Positions 1-8,966 of a stretch of DNA of 51,975 nt are shown here, piece by piece. Under the pieces are notes generated by a model that was not told the DNA's origin, did not search any database, and saw nothing but the letters and a program-made list of their open reading frames with translations. The stretch is from an uncultured Campylobacter sp. GTDB lineage: Bacteria; Campylobacterota; Campylobacteria; Campylobacterales; Campylobacteraceae. The DNA is taken from assembly GCF_937997535.1 (NCBI RefSeq), contig NZ_CALKTT010000015.1, positions 1 to 51,975 on the forward strand, read 5' to 3'. The translations under genes were made by a program, and so were the position numbers. Positions within the stretch are counted from its first letter, which is position 1, and each line of letters begins with the position of its first letter.

Positions 1-581
1 GCGTTTTCAAATTTTCTCTTTAAATTTTAAAATTTAGCGCCGGTTACAGCGAAATCGCGGGATTAAATTTGATCCCGCAGACTCGCGAGCGAATTTTATG
101 CTCGCAAGTCTGTGCGTTTAATTCACTTGGAATTTCGCGAAATTAAATTTATCGCCCCTGCCCGCGATCGCTCGCGCTAATCAATCTCTAATCGACCAAA
201 TCGCGAGTTAAATTTTAATCCCGCGGCTTCGTTCAAATTTTACCCGCCTCGCCATGCGCGGATTGCGATAAATTTAGCTCACGCGCCTTTGCGTACTCGC
301 TCCACTCGCAGCTTTGCAAGTACAAAATCCGCGCGAACGAATGCAAAATTTAACTGCGCAGCATTATTCGCGCAAAACCTGTCTGCAGACTTCGGCGCAC
401 CGGATTGCTCAAGCTTAATGAGCGCCGATCAACTCATACCTTCATGCAAGCCCCGCTGCGCTCGCATTGACACTAACCCGCGCGATCTGAGAGCATAAAG
501 ATTTGCGAATACGACTTACTCGCAAATTTTATGCATCCCGCCCAAAGCAAGGCGCGGGCAGACTTTGAGCAAAACGGCGCC
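1..581. other. Left-edge region without a convincing gene
   Basis: No open frame here has a ribosome binding site plus a recognisable product; the longest (289-498, +) is Ser/Arg/Ala-rich and looks like chance translation. The stretch carries many AAATTT/GAATTT words like the other gene-free stretches of this window. It lies downstream of the TonB receptor, so it may hold that gene's 3' end, but I see no clear terminator hairpin followed by a T run. Confidence 0.6.
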
Positions 582-3140
582 TTAATATTTATAATTAAAC
601 GTCAGCATAAAATTCCGCGGCTCGCCGTAGTAGTTGTTTTGTCCCGCTACTCTGTTATTTTGATTGATAAAGTAGCGCTTGTCGGTTATGTTTTTTACCG
701 ATAAATTTAAACTAAAATGCTCATTGTATTCATACGCAGCGTTGGCGTCCCATATCGTGCAGCCGCCCTGTACGGGGATGTCGTTAGCGGGGTAATAAGC
801 GCCCGTCGAGATACTGCGCCTGGTATATTGGTTGTCGGTCTTGCTCTGATAGCGAAATCCGGCGCCCAAAGTGATCTTTTGCTGCGCTACGAGCGGAATT
901 TCGTAGCTGCTGTAGAGCTTAAACATACGCTTAGGGATCCAAGGCTTGGCATTGGCACCCTTACGGTAATCGACGTTGCTTAGCGCCGCAAAACGCCTCT
1001 CGTCCTTCATATACTCGCTTTTATTGTAGGTGTAGCCTCCGAATACTTTCCACTCGTCGGTAATTGCACCGTTTGCTTCTATGTCAAAGCCTCTGGATCT
1101 GACTTTGCCGCTAGCTACCGATCTGCTTAGACCCGTAGCGTCGTAATAATCGTAGTCGGTGACGGCTCTATTTTCCTGCATGATCTGAAAGAAAGCCACG
1201 GTCGTATTTAGCGCGCCGTCGAAAAATTCCGACTTCACGCCCACTTCGGCGTTATAGCCTACGATCGGCTCTAGAATTTTTTCGTTTCTATCCCTAGCGG
1301 TTTGAGGTTTATAAATTTCGGCATAGCTCGCATATAGCGAATGATCTCTCGAAAAATCCCACGTAAGCCCTACGTAAGGCGTGATCTTGTGTTTTTTAAC
1401 GATATCGTCTTCGCTGTGGCGGCCCGTGCGATAGTTATCCGTAGCGCTTTCTCGCTTTAGCCTTGAATATCTGCCGCCTACGAGCAGATGCCAATCATCG
1501 TTAAAATTATATCTCGTGCCCATCGCAACCATCTGCTGATAAATTTTAGTCGTGTAGTAAAGATTGTAGCAGCGGGTTCCAAGCGCGCATAGCGCGGTCG
1601 TATCATTCCAATTAGGCTCATTATTTATGAGACCCTTATTAAAGCTTTCATACGTTAGCCCTGCCGCACCGCCGTAAACATCTCTATCGTGCTGCGTAAA
1701 TCTCTCCTTCGACGCAGTAGCGTTTATGAAAAAATCATGGCTTTGCCCAAACAGCTCATAGCCGATATCGCTACCTACCTGAAAGCTTAGCTCCTTGCTG
1801 CCGTTATCGTATCTGTCATAGCCTATGTATCTGCTCGCAGGATCCCTGCCCACTCCGTGCCAGCCGCCGAATTTCAACAAGCTCTCGCTGTGAGTATAGT
1901 TTAGTTTGGCGTAAGCCTTGATATTATCGCTAAATTTATGATTTAGCTCCAAAAACGTATTATATTTTTCATAAACCGACCTGCTCCAATCCGATATAAA
2001 GGTCGTTCTTTTGCTTAAATTTAACGCGTTGCCGTCCTTATCCACTACGGGGATACCGAAAGGATCGTAAACGCTTCTTGTCTTTTGATAGATCACGCCG
2101 GCTAAAATTTCGCTAAAATCTCCGAGATCAGCTCCCACCATCGCCGATGCCGCGCCGCGTTCGGTATTTTGCAAATCTCTAAAGGAGCCCTCCTTGCCGC
2201 TTACGCCGATGAGCCGTCCTCGGAGCGAGCCGCTTTCGTTTAAGCCGCCCGTCACGTCCACGCTGCCGCGATAATAATCATAACTGCCCGCACTTAGCGA
2301 TAAATTCGCTCCGAGCTCCTTTTGAGGACGCTTTCTTACTAAATTTATAGTTCCGCCGGGCTCGCCGTTGCTCTGCGTAAGACCCGCTACGCCGCGCAAG
2401 ACCTCGACGCGGTCATAAAATGCAAGATCGGTGTGCTCCTTAGACTGCCCGTAAAGCCCCTGCGCCGCAAGCGCAGTCGTGGATTGCATGCCGTCTTCTT
2501 GGATATTATCGATGTTAAATCCCCTTGAAATCGGTAAACTCATACCGAATCTGCTAGTAGCGGTAATACCCGGTACGTAATTTAGCGCGTCATCGACCTT
2601 TGTAAGGCTCAAATCCTTTATGAGCTGATCGGGTACGACGGAGACGGTTTGGGGCGTCTGGCGAATGCTTAGATCAAGACCGGTGGCGGTGTTCATATTA
2701 TCGGTCGTATACATACCGGTGCCTTCGGTTGTCAATAGATCGGCCTTGCCCGTGACGTTTATGGTGCCGAGATTATCGTCGTCCAAACCCTGCAGCATAG
2801 AATTTGCCGCGCTACCGCTTTGCGGCGCGGAATTTTGTGCAATGTCTTTAGTGGCGGGGCTTACGACGGCGTTGCCCTGCGGCGCGGAATTTACAGTGGT
2901 AGGGCGACTTCCAGGCTTTTGCACAGAGCTTTGCGTCGCCACACTATTAGGGGCTAAATTTGAAACGGGCGGCGCAGAGCTCTGCGATACAGCGCTTGCG
3001 CGCGAGCTTTGCGATGACGAAATTTTAGAGGCAGAACTTGCGGCGGACGAGTTTTGAGAAGCGCCACTATTTTGTGCCGAAGTAAGCCAAAACGGCGAGC
3101 AAAGTAGCGCAAAAGAGAGCAAAATTTTACCCTTTTTCAT
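582..3140 (-). CDS. TonB-dependent siderophore receptor
   Basis: Outer-membrane ferric-siderophore receptor of the FhuE/FoxA/FpvA type, taking up iron chelates with TonB-ExbBD energy. Seen: a Sec signal peptide (residues 1-22, ending LTSA); an unusually long Ser/Ala/Gln/Asn-rich linker (about 23-117) rich in QNS tripeptides; a TonB-box-like stretch near GTINVTGK; a plug domain with the RQTPQTVSVVPDQLI and VPGITATSRFG motifs; then a long beta-barrel ending in an aromatic residue (NYKY). The length (852 aa) is normal for the family plus the extra linker. The start ATG has AAAAAGGA upstream. A candidate Fur site precedes the gene. The substrate cannot be told from the sequence. Confidence 0.93.
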   Translation of the reverse strand: MKKGKILLSFALLCSPFWLTSAQNSGASQNSSAASSASKISSSQSSRASAVSQSSAPPVSNLAPNSVATQSSVQKPGSRPTTVNSAPQGNAVVSPATKDIAQNSAPQSGSAANSMLQGLDDDNLGTINVTGKADLLTTEGTGMYTTDNMNTATGLDLSIRQTPQTVSVVPDQLIKDLSLTKVDDALNYVPGITATSRFGMSLPISRGFNIDNIQEDGMQSTTALAAQGLYGQSKEHTDLAFYDRVEVLRGVAGLTQSNGEPGGTINLVRKRPQKELGANLSLSAGSYDYYRGSVDVTGGLNESGSLRGRLIGVSGKEGSFRDLQNTERGAASAMVGADLGDFSEILAGVIYQKTRSVYDPFGIPVVDKDGNALNLSKRTTFISDWSRSVYEKYNTFLELNHKFSDNIKAYAKLNYTHSESLLKFGGWHGVGRDPASRYIGYDRYDNGSKELSFQVGSDIGYELFGQSHDFFINATASKERFTQHDRDVYGGAAGLTYESFNKGLINNEPNWNDTTALCALGTRCYNLYYTTKIYQQMVAMGTRYNFNDDWHLLVGGRYSRLKRESATDNYRTGRHSEDDIVKKHKITPYVGLTWDFSRDHSLYASYAEIYKPQTARDRNEKILEPIVGYNAEVGVKSEFFDGALNTTVAFFQIMQENRAVTDYDYYDATGLSRSVASGKVRSRGFDIEANGAITDEWKVFGGYTYNKSEYMKDERRFAALSNVDYRKGANAKPWIPKRMFKLYSSYEIPLVAQQKITLGAGFRYQSKTDNQYTRRSISTGAYYPANDIPVQGGCTIWDANAAYEYNEHFSLNLSVKNITDKRYFINQNNRVAGQNNYYGEPRNFMLTFNYKY

Positions 3141-3158
3141 AAAAATCCTTTTTAGATT

Positions 3159-3173
3159 TTATAATCTATATCA
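3159..3173 (-). promoter_or_regulatory. Candidate Fur box upstream of the TonB receptor
   Basis: Read on the minus strand the site is TGATATAGATTATAA, a 7-1-7 inverted arrangement close to the general Fur pattern TGATAAT-N-ATTATCA (11 of 14 half-site positions). It lies between the receptor start and an A+T-rich promoter region. Iron-dependent control of such receptors by Fur is well known; this particular site is inferred from similarity only. Confidence 0.38.
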
Positions 3174-3438
3174 ATTTATTGGCGGGATTATCTTACAATT
3201 CTTCTTAAATAATAATAAAATTTTTAATAAACTAAATCATAAAATTTTATATACAATTACTAATTTAACGGAATTTGATAAGATATATTGACGAATTTTT
3301 AAGCAAAATTTATATAAATTTTAAAAAGTATATGAATTTGAAAAACGAAGGATTGAAAAATTTAAAATTCTAAAATTCCGCCGCTTTAAAATAACGTAAG
3401 CGACGGAATTTAGCGTTTATCGGCGTTTGGTCTTGCGA

Positions 3439-4284
3439 TTACGATAGCACTAGCACCGGTACAAGCGCATTGTGTAAGATATCCTCGGAGACGCTGCCTA
3501 AAAAGAGCTTTTTGAAAAAGCCCTTCGTAAAGGCGCCGGTAGCGATCAGATCGAGCTCATTGGCGCGGCGATATTTGATGATCTCATCGGCGGGCACTTC
3601 CGCTTGGATGCATTTGAAAGTGGCGTTTTGAGTGCCTAAAATTTCGCGCGCCAGATTAAGCATCCGCTCGCCCTCTATGGCATCGAGATTGATGTGCAAG
3701 ACATGCTTATGTGCGCTCGCAAGAAGCTTTGAGCTCTTTATAAACTCAAGCGTGCGTTTCGCCGCGTCAGTGCCGTCAAACGCAATGAGCACGGAGTTAA
3801 TAGGTGAAAATTCCTTATTCACGAGCAGCGACGGCACGTGAAGCTCCTTTATCAGCACGCTTGCATTAAAGCCTACGTCCTCGTTATTTGAGCCCTTGAT
3901 ACCGAGTACAAAAATTTCAGCTTCGTCCTTATACTCCGCGATAACGTCGATAAAATCGCCATCTTTAATGATCTTACTCGCCTTTACGCCCGCAGTAGTC
4001 GCGGCGCAGATATATTCATCCAGCATCGCTTCGGCTTCTTCGTGGTCCTTTTCTGCATCCACGCCGCCTAGTGTGGGACTTCCGTAGCTATTTGCAAGGA
4101 TATCATTCTCTCCTAGGACGATCCCGCCTGCGGCTAGCCCATAAAAATTCTCGCCAAGCTCCGGGATTTCAACCACGTGAATAAACACGAGCTCGGCACC
4201 CAAGGTTTTAGCGACATAAATTCCGTAATCTCTAACCGCTGGGGCAAGCGCATTTTGATCGACGCAAGTGATGACCTTTTTCAT
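3439..4284 (-). CDS. Tandem universal stress protein (UspA family)
   Basis: Cytoplasmic nucleotide-binding stress protein made of two Usp domains (about 1-150 and 155-281). The second has the ATP-binding signature G-x2-G-x9-G-S (GAFTKGFFKKLFLGS) followed by a hydrophobic C-terminal strand. The start was set at the ATG at 4284, giving MKKVITCVDQ, because AAAGGA sits just upstream; a longer frame to 4317 lacks a ribosome binding site. It appears monocistronic. Tandem Usp proteins of this size are common in Campylobacterota. The exact stress role is unknown. Confidence 0.9.
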   Translation of the reverse strand: MKKVITCVDQNALAPAVRDYGIYVAKTLGAELVFIHVVEIPELGENFYGLAAGGIVLGENDILANSYGSPTLGGVDAEKDHEEAEAMLDEYICAATTAGVKASKIIKDGDFIDVIAEYKDEAEIFVLGIKGSNNEDVGFNASVLIKELHVPSLLVNKEFSPINSVLIAFDGTDAAKRTLEFIKSSKLLASAHKHVLHINLDAIEGERMLNLAREILGTQNATFKCIQAEVPADEIIKYRRANELDLIATGAFTKGFFKKLFLGSVSEDILHNALVPVLVLS

Positions 4285-4571
4285 TTTTCGTCCTTTTAAA
4301 GATAAAATTTTAATCAAAATAAGCTTATCAAATTTTGTATAAAAGTTATTTAAATTCGGCGGATTTGAATGCGGCGCGGGCGATTTTGCAAAATTTCAAA
4401 GCCGCGTTGTAATGGATTTGTGAGGCGGGCGCGCTTGCTATAAGCTAGCTCGGGTGCGGCAGCGAGCTAGCAGTTACAGTACGTAGTAGGCGGCTAAAAA
4501 GCGTTACGGACGCAGCAGGCAAGGTGCGGGCGCAGGCGATTTTGAAATTTATCAAGCCGCTAAAGGCGCGG

Positions 4572-4829
4572 TTAAAGCGCCGTTATTGCAGTTAGCAGCC
4601 CAAAGACGATCCCCGGGAAATTCGCCGCGGCGAGCGGATAGTCCTTTTTAGGCTTTAAAAGACCGTAGCTGACTCATATCGTGCAGTTTATCGCAGCTGC
4701 AAGCGGCTGGAGAAACGGGACTTTGTTGCCGTCTAAATTTGCCATTATGTTCGGCACGTAGGACACGTACATGATGACCGACAGGCATGTGCCCGCCCAA
4801 CCTAAAATTTGTAAATTTCTTTCGCTCAT
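4572..4829 (-). pseudogene. SemiSWEET sugar transporter with an in-frame TGA at a Trp codon
   Basis: Reading on the minus strand from ATG at 4829 (AAGGA upstream) gives MSERNLQILGWAGT and continues with a PQ-loop/MtN3 pattern (VPNIM, then PLAAAINCTI). Codon 52 is TGA at 4674-4676, and the same frame continues as VSYGLLKPKKDYPLAAANF to a TAA at 4572. SemiSWEET proteins (about 85-90 aa, three helices forming dimers) have Trp where this stop falls (IWVxYG), so one G-to-A change explains the break. The full 85 codons are otherwise intact, with no frameshift. It is either a recent pseudogene or a sequencing error. Confidence 0.85.
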
Positions 4830-5234
4830 TGATTTTCCTTTTTAGAAATACGTTTCAAAATTTGCAAATGAAACGGAGCGGGATTTTAGTATATTAAGAA
4901 TAAGAAACGAATTAAAAAATGGCTAGAAATAAAATTTGACTTTAAATTTATCGCAGCGACTCCTCGCCCACTCGCGTCTGCGTAAAATTTTAAAGCGGCG
5001 TTTGCAGCGTGCATTTTAAAAATAGAGAAATTTAAAACGCCAGGCGGCACGGCGATAGAATTTAGGCGGAATTTAAAGCGGCGCGACTGCGACGAAATTT
5101 AAGTGAAATTTGCCGAGGCGAAAGCCATTAAATACATTGCCCCGAAAGCTCGCGGCTAAATTTAAGTAAATTTTGCAGCATAATCGCAGCAAAATTTTGA
5201 AAATATAGGGATTGAAATTAAAATTTTAAAAGGC
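4830..5234. repeat. Gene-free stretch rich in RAATTY words
   Basis: About 400 bases between the SemiSWEET remnant and prfA. I see no coding frame with a start and ribosome binding site. AAATTT, GAATTT and AAATTC occur many times. The part next to 4830 probably holds the promoter of the transporter remnant (A+T-rich, TATACT-like on the minus strand). Confidence 0.5.
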
Positions 5235-6302
5235 TTAATAGCCCGCGTTTGCGATCGCTTCGGCTTGAGAGTGCGCGATAAGTGGATCAATGATCTCGTC
5301 AAACAAACCGTCCGCCATGATCGCGTCCAGGCGGTAGAGCGTTAAATTTATGCGGTGGTCGCTGATGCGGTTTTGCGGATAGTTGTAGGTGCGGATGCGT
5401 CCCGAGCGGTCGCCGGTGCCCACCTGATCCTTGCGATCTTTGCGCTCCTTTTCGAGCCGCTCCTGCTCCTGCATATCGTAAAGGCGCGCCTTCAGCACCT
5501 TCATCGCCGCCTCTTTGTTTTTGTGCTGATCCTTGCCGTCTTGGTTGGTAACGACTAAGCCGGTCGGGATGTGAGTGATGCGGACGGCGCTGTCGGTGGT
5601 ATTTACGGACTGTCCGCCGTGTCCGGAACTGCGCATAACGTCGATGCGAAGGTCGTTTGGGTTGATCTGTATCTCGCTATCCTCGATCTCGGGCATGACG
5701 GCGACGGTGATTGCAGAGGTATGCACCCTGCCCTGGCTCTCCGTTTCGGGGACGCGCTGCACGCGGTGAGTGCCGCCTTCAAATTTCAGCCGTGAATACG
5801 CTCCCGCGCCCTTTACGAGCAAGATCGCTTCTTTGTAGCCGCCGACGCTGCCTTCGCTAGTGCTTACGATCTCGCATTTATAGCCGCGAAGATCGGCGTA
5901 GCGCAGATACGCGCCGAGTAGGTCGCCCGCAAACAGCGCCGCTTCGTCGCCGCCCGTACCGGCGCGGATCTCTAAAAAGATATTCTTATCGTCGTTGGGG
6001 TCTTTTGGAAGCAGTAAAATTTTGATTTTTTCTTCGAGCTGCGGCTTTTGCGTCTCTAAGTTTTTAAGCTCCTCTTTGGCTAGCTCGCCGAGATCGGCAT
6101 CGCTTAGCAGGGCTTTGTTTTCTTCGATCTGATTTAAAATTTTAAGATACTCGCTAGCCGCCTCTTTGATCGGCTCGATACTGCGCTGCTCCTTAGATAA
6201 TGCCGTCATATTAGCGATATCTGCGGTAACTGCGGGATCGCTAAGCATGCGCGAAAGCTCGTCGTAGCGATCCAAAAAAGGCTTTAGTTTATCGGCTAGC
6301 AT
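5235..6302 (-). CDS. prfA: Peptide chain release factor 1
   Basis: RF1 recognises UAA and UAG and triggers peptide release at the ribosomal peptidyl-transferase centre. Seen: the GGQ motif in SSGHGGQSVN (Gln231); the P-x-T codon-recognition position in domain 2 (VPETESQ, about 185-187), which marks RF1 rather than RF2; and the C-terminal TYNYPQNRISDHRINLTLYRL-type region. The 355 aa are normal for the family. It lies just downstream of rpsT (25 bases apart), so the two are probably cotranscribed, as is common in Campylobacter. Confidence 0.97.
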   Translation of the reverse strand: MLADKLKPFLDRYDELSRMLSDPAVTADIANMTALSKEQRSIEPIKEAASEYLKILNQIEENKALLSDADLGELAKEELKNLETQKPQLEEKIKILLLPKDPNDDKNIFLEIRAGTGGDEAALFAGDLLGAYLRYADLRGYKCEIVSTSEGSVGGYKEAILLVKGAGAYSRLKFEGGTHRVQRVPETESQGRVHTSAITVAVMPEIEDSEIQINPNDLRIDVMRSSGHGGQSVNTTDSAVRITHIPTGLVVTNQDGKDQHKNKEAAMKVLKARLYDMQEQERLEKERKDRKDQVGTGDRSGRIRTYNYPQNRISDHRINLTLYRLDAIMADGLFDEIIDPLIAHSQAEAIANAGY

Positions 6303-6326
6303 TTAAATTTTATGCGTAAGGAGCGC

Positions 6327-6599
6327 TTACGCGGCGGTTTTTAAAGAATTTACGAGTTTGGCTAGGCGGCTTACTTTTCTGCTCGCGGTCTGTTTTTTCA
6401 AAAAGCCCCTGCTTACGAAGCTGTGAAAGCTTTCGTTAGCCGTTTTTAGAGCCTGGGTCGCTGCGTCTAGATCCTTGCTCTCGACCGCCTCTCTTACGGC
6501 TTTTGTGATATTTTTTACTCTGGTGCGATAAAATCTATTTCGCTCCGTTCTTTTTATGGTTTGTCTCGCGCGTTTTTCGGCGGATTTGTGATTTGCCAT
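6327..6599 (-). CDS. rpsT: 30S ribosomal protein S20
   Basis: Small basic protein that binds 16S rRNA in the body of the 30S subunit. Seen: the N-terminal MANHKSAEKRARQTIKRTERN signature, overall Lys/Arg richness, all-helical composition and a length of 90 aa, typical of S20. The start ATG has AAAGGGA upstream on the minus strand. It is followed closely by prfA. Confidence 0.97.
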   Translation of the reverse strand: MANHKSAEKRARQTIKRTERNRFYRTRVKNITKAVREAVESKDLDAATQALKTANESFHSFVSRGFLKKQTASRKVSRLAKLVNSLKTAA

Positions 6600-6630
6600 A
6601 ATGTCCCTTTCGGTTAAATTTGAACCTGCG

Positions 6631-6636
6631 ATTATA
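6631..6636 (-). promoter_or_regulatory. Predicted -10 box for rpsT-prfA
   Basis: On the minus strand a perfect TATAAT lies about 30 bases upstream of the rpsT start, in an A+T-rich context with no strong -35, as is usual for the Campylobacter housekeeping sigma factor. Sequence match only. Confidence 0.6.
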
Positions 6637-6692
6637 CGTAAAAAATATTTAATCGATGCTTAATTTAAGTAGTATTTAAAAGTAGCTCACTT

Positions 6693-7427
6693 TTAAATTT
6701 TTACTAGCCACCAGTCATAATCCGTAGCATGGCTAAATTTAAAAGCTATAACGATGAGTATAATTGCGAATATTCCTTTACTAGACGCATACAAACTTAA
6801 AGACATGCATAATACTACTATCCAAAATAGCAACCTATACAATTTAGCCTTTTTTGTTTGTGCAACAAGCTTACTTTTTAAATAAGTGGCTTTTTTATCA
6901 ATACAAATAAAATCATCAATAATATCGCCATCAACTACTTTTTTGCCTATATTAACCGCTATTGCCTTACAATTGTGTATAGTAAAATAATGCGTTCCTA
7001 TTCCGCTGTCGCTCGTTTCTTCCCCTGTGGATCGAAAGTATTCTACTTTTACAAGTGCGTTTGCTCCAATCATTTTAGCTCGATTAATCATATCTTCTTT
7101 CGCTTCGTTAGGATTCCTAGAGCTACCCATTACCATCCATTTCGAAAATTCAAGAATTTCAAAATCTCTAAATTTATCCGTTGCACTACAGAGAAATTTA
7201 TCAGGTGATGTATAACCTACAACTCCTTTACCTATCACCTGTATCTTTGTGGCTACATATCCTTTTGGCGTTGCTTTTGGATCAAAATCTACCAGAAGTT
7301 TTTCACATATTTTACTTTTATCCGTATCATCAAACGACGAATAACGAAAAAAGTAATCCTTGCCGTCATCGCCTTTTATAAAACCGTATTGTTTTTGATC
7401 GAGATGCGTTTTGATGATTCCTCTCAA
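6693..7427 (-). CDS. Cold-shock-domain membrane protein
   Basis: Unnamed protein of 244 aa. Residues 1 to about 60 look like a cold-shock (CSD) fold: RGIIKTHLDQKQYGFI then KDYFFRYSSF, resembling the RNP1/RNP2 pattern. The middle (about 110-165) resembles the YbjQ/DUF74-like fold with the MINRAKMIGANALVKVEYF segment. The C-terminus has two hydrophobic helices (about 195-235). The TTG at 7427 was chosen because AAGGAG lies 7 bases upstream and the cold-shock fold begins there; an upstream TTG at 7472 has no binding site and is followed at once by a TATAAT. A nucleic-acid-binding N-terminus tethered to the membrane is plausible. The function is unknown. Confidence 0.75.
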   Translation of the reverse strand: MRGIIKTHLDQKQYGFIKGDDGKDYFFRYSSFDDTDKSKICEKLLVDFDPKATPKGYVATKIQVIGKGVVGYTSPDKFLCSATDKFRDFEILEFSKWMVMGSSRNPNEAKEDMINRAKMIGANALVKVEYFRSTGEETSDSGIGTHYFTIHNCKAIAVNIGKKVVDGDIIDDFICIDKKATYLKSKLVAQTKKAKLYRLLFWIVVLCMSLSLYASSKGIFAIILIVIAFKFSHATDYDWWLVKI

Positions 7428-7519
7428 GCACTGGCTCCTTAAAAATTTGTTTGATAAATGAGAATTATACAAAATTTTTGCTAGAATAAGAAAAATTTAT
7501 TTGAATTGAGGATTTGATA

Positions 7520-8860
7520 ATGAAACTTTTCGGAACGGACGGCGTACGAGGCAAGGCAGGGGAATTTCTGACCGCCGAGCTTGCGATGCGCGTAGCGATG
7601 GCGGCGGGGATTTACTTTAGGAAAAATTCCGTTACGAATATGACCTTAGTCGGCAAAGATACCCGCAGAAGCGGCTATATGATAGAAACCGCGATCGTAG
7701 CGGGCCTTACCTCGGTGGGCTACAACGTCCGCCAGATCGGACCGATGCCTACTCCTGCGATTGCCTTTCTTACGGAGGATATGCGCTGCGACGCGGGCAT
7801 TATGATAAGCGCAAGCCACAATCCATACTATGACAACGGCATTAAATTTTTCAACAGCGAAGGCTTTAAACTCGACGAAAAAGAGGAAGCGCAGATCGAA
7901 AAAATTTATTTTAACGACGAGCTCATCGCCGAAGCGCGCACCAAAATGATGCAGATCGGCGCTGCAAAGCGCGTAGACGACGTCATCGGCAGATATATCG
8001 TGCATATTAAAAACTCCTTCCCAAAGCAAAAGACCCTGCACGGGCTTCGCGTCGTCCTTGATTGCGCAAACGGGGCAAGCTACAGGGTCGCACCTACCGT
8101 ATTTAATGAGCTGGGAGCCGAAACTATCGTCATCGGCGACGAACCTAACGGAAAAAACATCAACGACGCCTGCGGTGCGCTGAGCCCGCAAGGTCTGGCC
8201 GGGGAGGTAAGACGCCTACGCGCCGACGTTGGCTTTGCCTTTGATGGCGACGCCGACAGACTCGTGGTCGTGGACGAAAACGGCGAGATCATCCATGGCG
8301 ACGCGCTACTTGGAATTTTAGCAGTCTATTTGAAAGGAAAAAATCGCTTAGCAGGCAATAAAATGGTAGCCACAGTGATGAGTAATTCTGCGCTGGAGGA
8401 TTTTTTAGCTAAACACGACATCGCGCTTCATCGCTGCAACGTCGGCGATAAATTTGTACTTGAGACGATGCACGAACTAGGCGCAAATTTCGGCGGCGAG
8501 CAGAGCGGGCACGTGATCTTTGGCGATTACGCCAAAACGGGCGACGGCATCGCAAGCGCGCTGCAATTCGCCGCTTGCATGCTGGATACGCACAAAAAAG
8601 CGAGCGAACTTTCGGCTATGCTTAAGCCGTATCCTCAAATTTTAAAAAATTTAAAGATCGCGGATAAAAAACCGCTTGAAAAATTAAAAGGGCTAAAGGA
8701 GCTTGAAGCAAGCCTTAAAGCGGACAAAACCCGCTCGCTCTTTCGCTACTCCGGCACCGAAAACGTTATCCGCCTCTTGCTCGAGGGCAAAAACGAAAAA
8801 CTGCTGCAAAAGCGAATGGACGAAGTGGAAAAATTTTTCATCAAAGCCCTAAATGAGTAG
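7520..8860 (+). CDS. glmM: Phosphoglucosamine mutase
   Basis: Converts glucosamine-6-phosphate to glucosamine-1-phosphate for UDP-GlcNAc, peptidoglycan and LPS. Seen: N-terminal MKLFGTDGVRG; the phosphoserine loop ISASHNP (Ser99); the Mg-binding loop DGDADR; the sugar-binding GGEQSGH; and the C-terminal phosphate loop RYSGTENVIR. The 446 aa are normal. The ATG at 7520 follows GAGGAT; the TTG two codons earlier is less likely. lspA follows, the same order as in C. jejuni. Confidence 0.97.
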   Translation: MKLFGTDGVRGKAGEFLTAELAMRVAMAAGIYFRKNSVTNMTLVGKDTRRSGYMIETAIVAGLTSVGYNVRQIGPMPTPAIAFLTEDMRCDAGIMISASHNPYYDNGIKFFNSEGFKLDEKEEAQIEKIYFNDELIAEARTKMMQIGAAKRVDDVIGRYIVHIKNSFPKQKTLHGLRVVLDCANGASYRVAPTVFNELGAETIVIGDEPNGKNINDACGALSPQGLAGEVRRLRADVGFAFDGDADRLVVVDENGEIIHGDALLGILAVYLKGKNRLAGNKMVATVMSNSALEDFLAKHDIALHRCNVGDKFVLETMHELGANFGGEQSGHVIFGDYAKTGDGIASALQFAACMLDTHKKASELSAMLKPYPQILKNLKIADKKPLEKLKGLKELEASLKADKTRSLFRYSGTENVIRLLLEGKNEKLLQKRMDEVEKFFIKALNE

Positions 8861-8966
8861 CGATTTGATAAAATTTTATAGCACGACAAGCTATCGGCTG
8901 TACACGAAAAGCGCGGGCAAAAAACGCAGGCTTTACATATTTAAATTTAGGCTGCGAGATGGCTAA
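8853..8966 (+). CDS. Possible 37-aa ORF bridging glmM and lspA
   Basis: ATG at 8853 overlaps the last codons of glmM (AAATGAGTAG), and the frame runs to a TAA at 8964-8966, eight bases inside lspA. The predicted peptide begins MSSDLIKFYSTTSYRLY and has a basic end (KKRRLYIFKFRLRDG). It fills the otherwise empty 98-base glmM-lspA gap exactly and overlaps both neighbours, as coupled genes do. No independent ribosome binding site or homologue is known to me, so it may be chance. Confidence 0.35.
   Translation: MSSDLIKFYSTTSYRLYTKSAGKKRRLYIFKFRLRDG

Noticed and set aside
289..498. Open frame of 69 codons on the plus strand near the left edge
   Set aside because: Ser/Arg/Ala-rich, no binding site, no motif; looks like chance translation of GC-rich DNA.
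4674..4676. Selenocysteine or recoded UGA in the SemiSWEET gene
   Set aside because: The position is a conserved Trp, and all other genes end normally on TGA; no selenocysteine-insertion hairpin was seen just downstream.
7428..7472. Longer start of the cold-shock-domain protein at a TTG
   Set aside because: No binding site, and TATAAT lies at its second codon; AAGGAG precedes the TTG at 7427.
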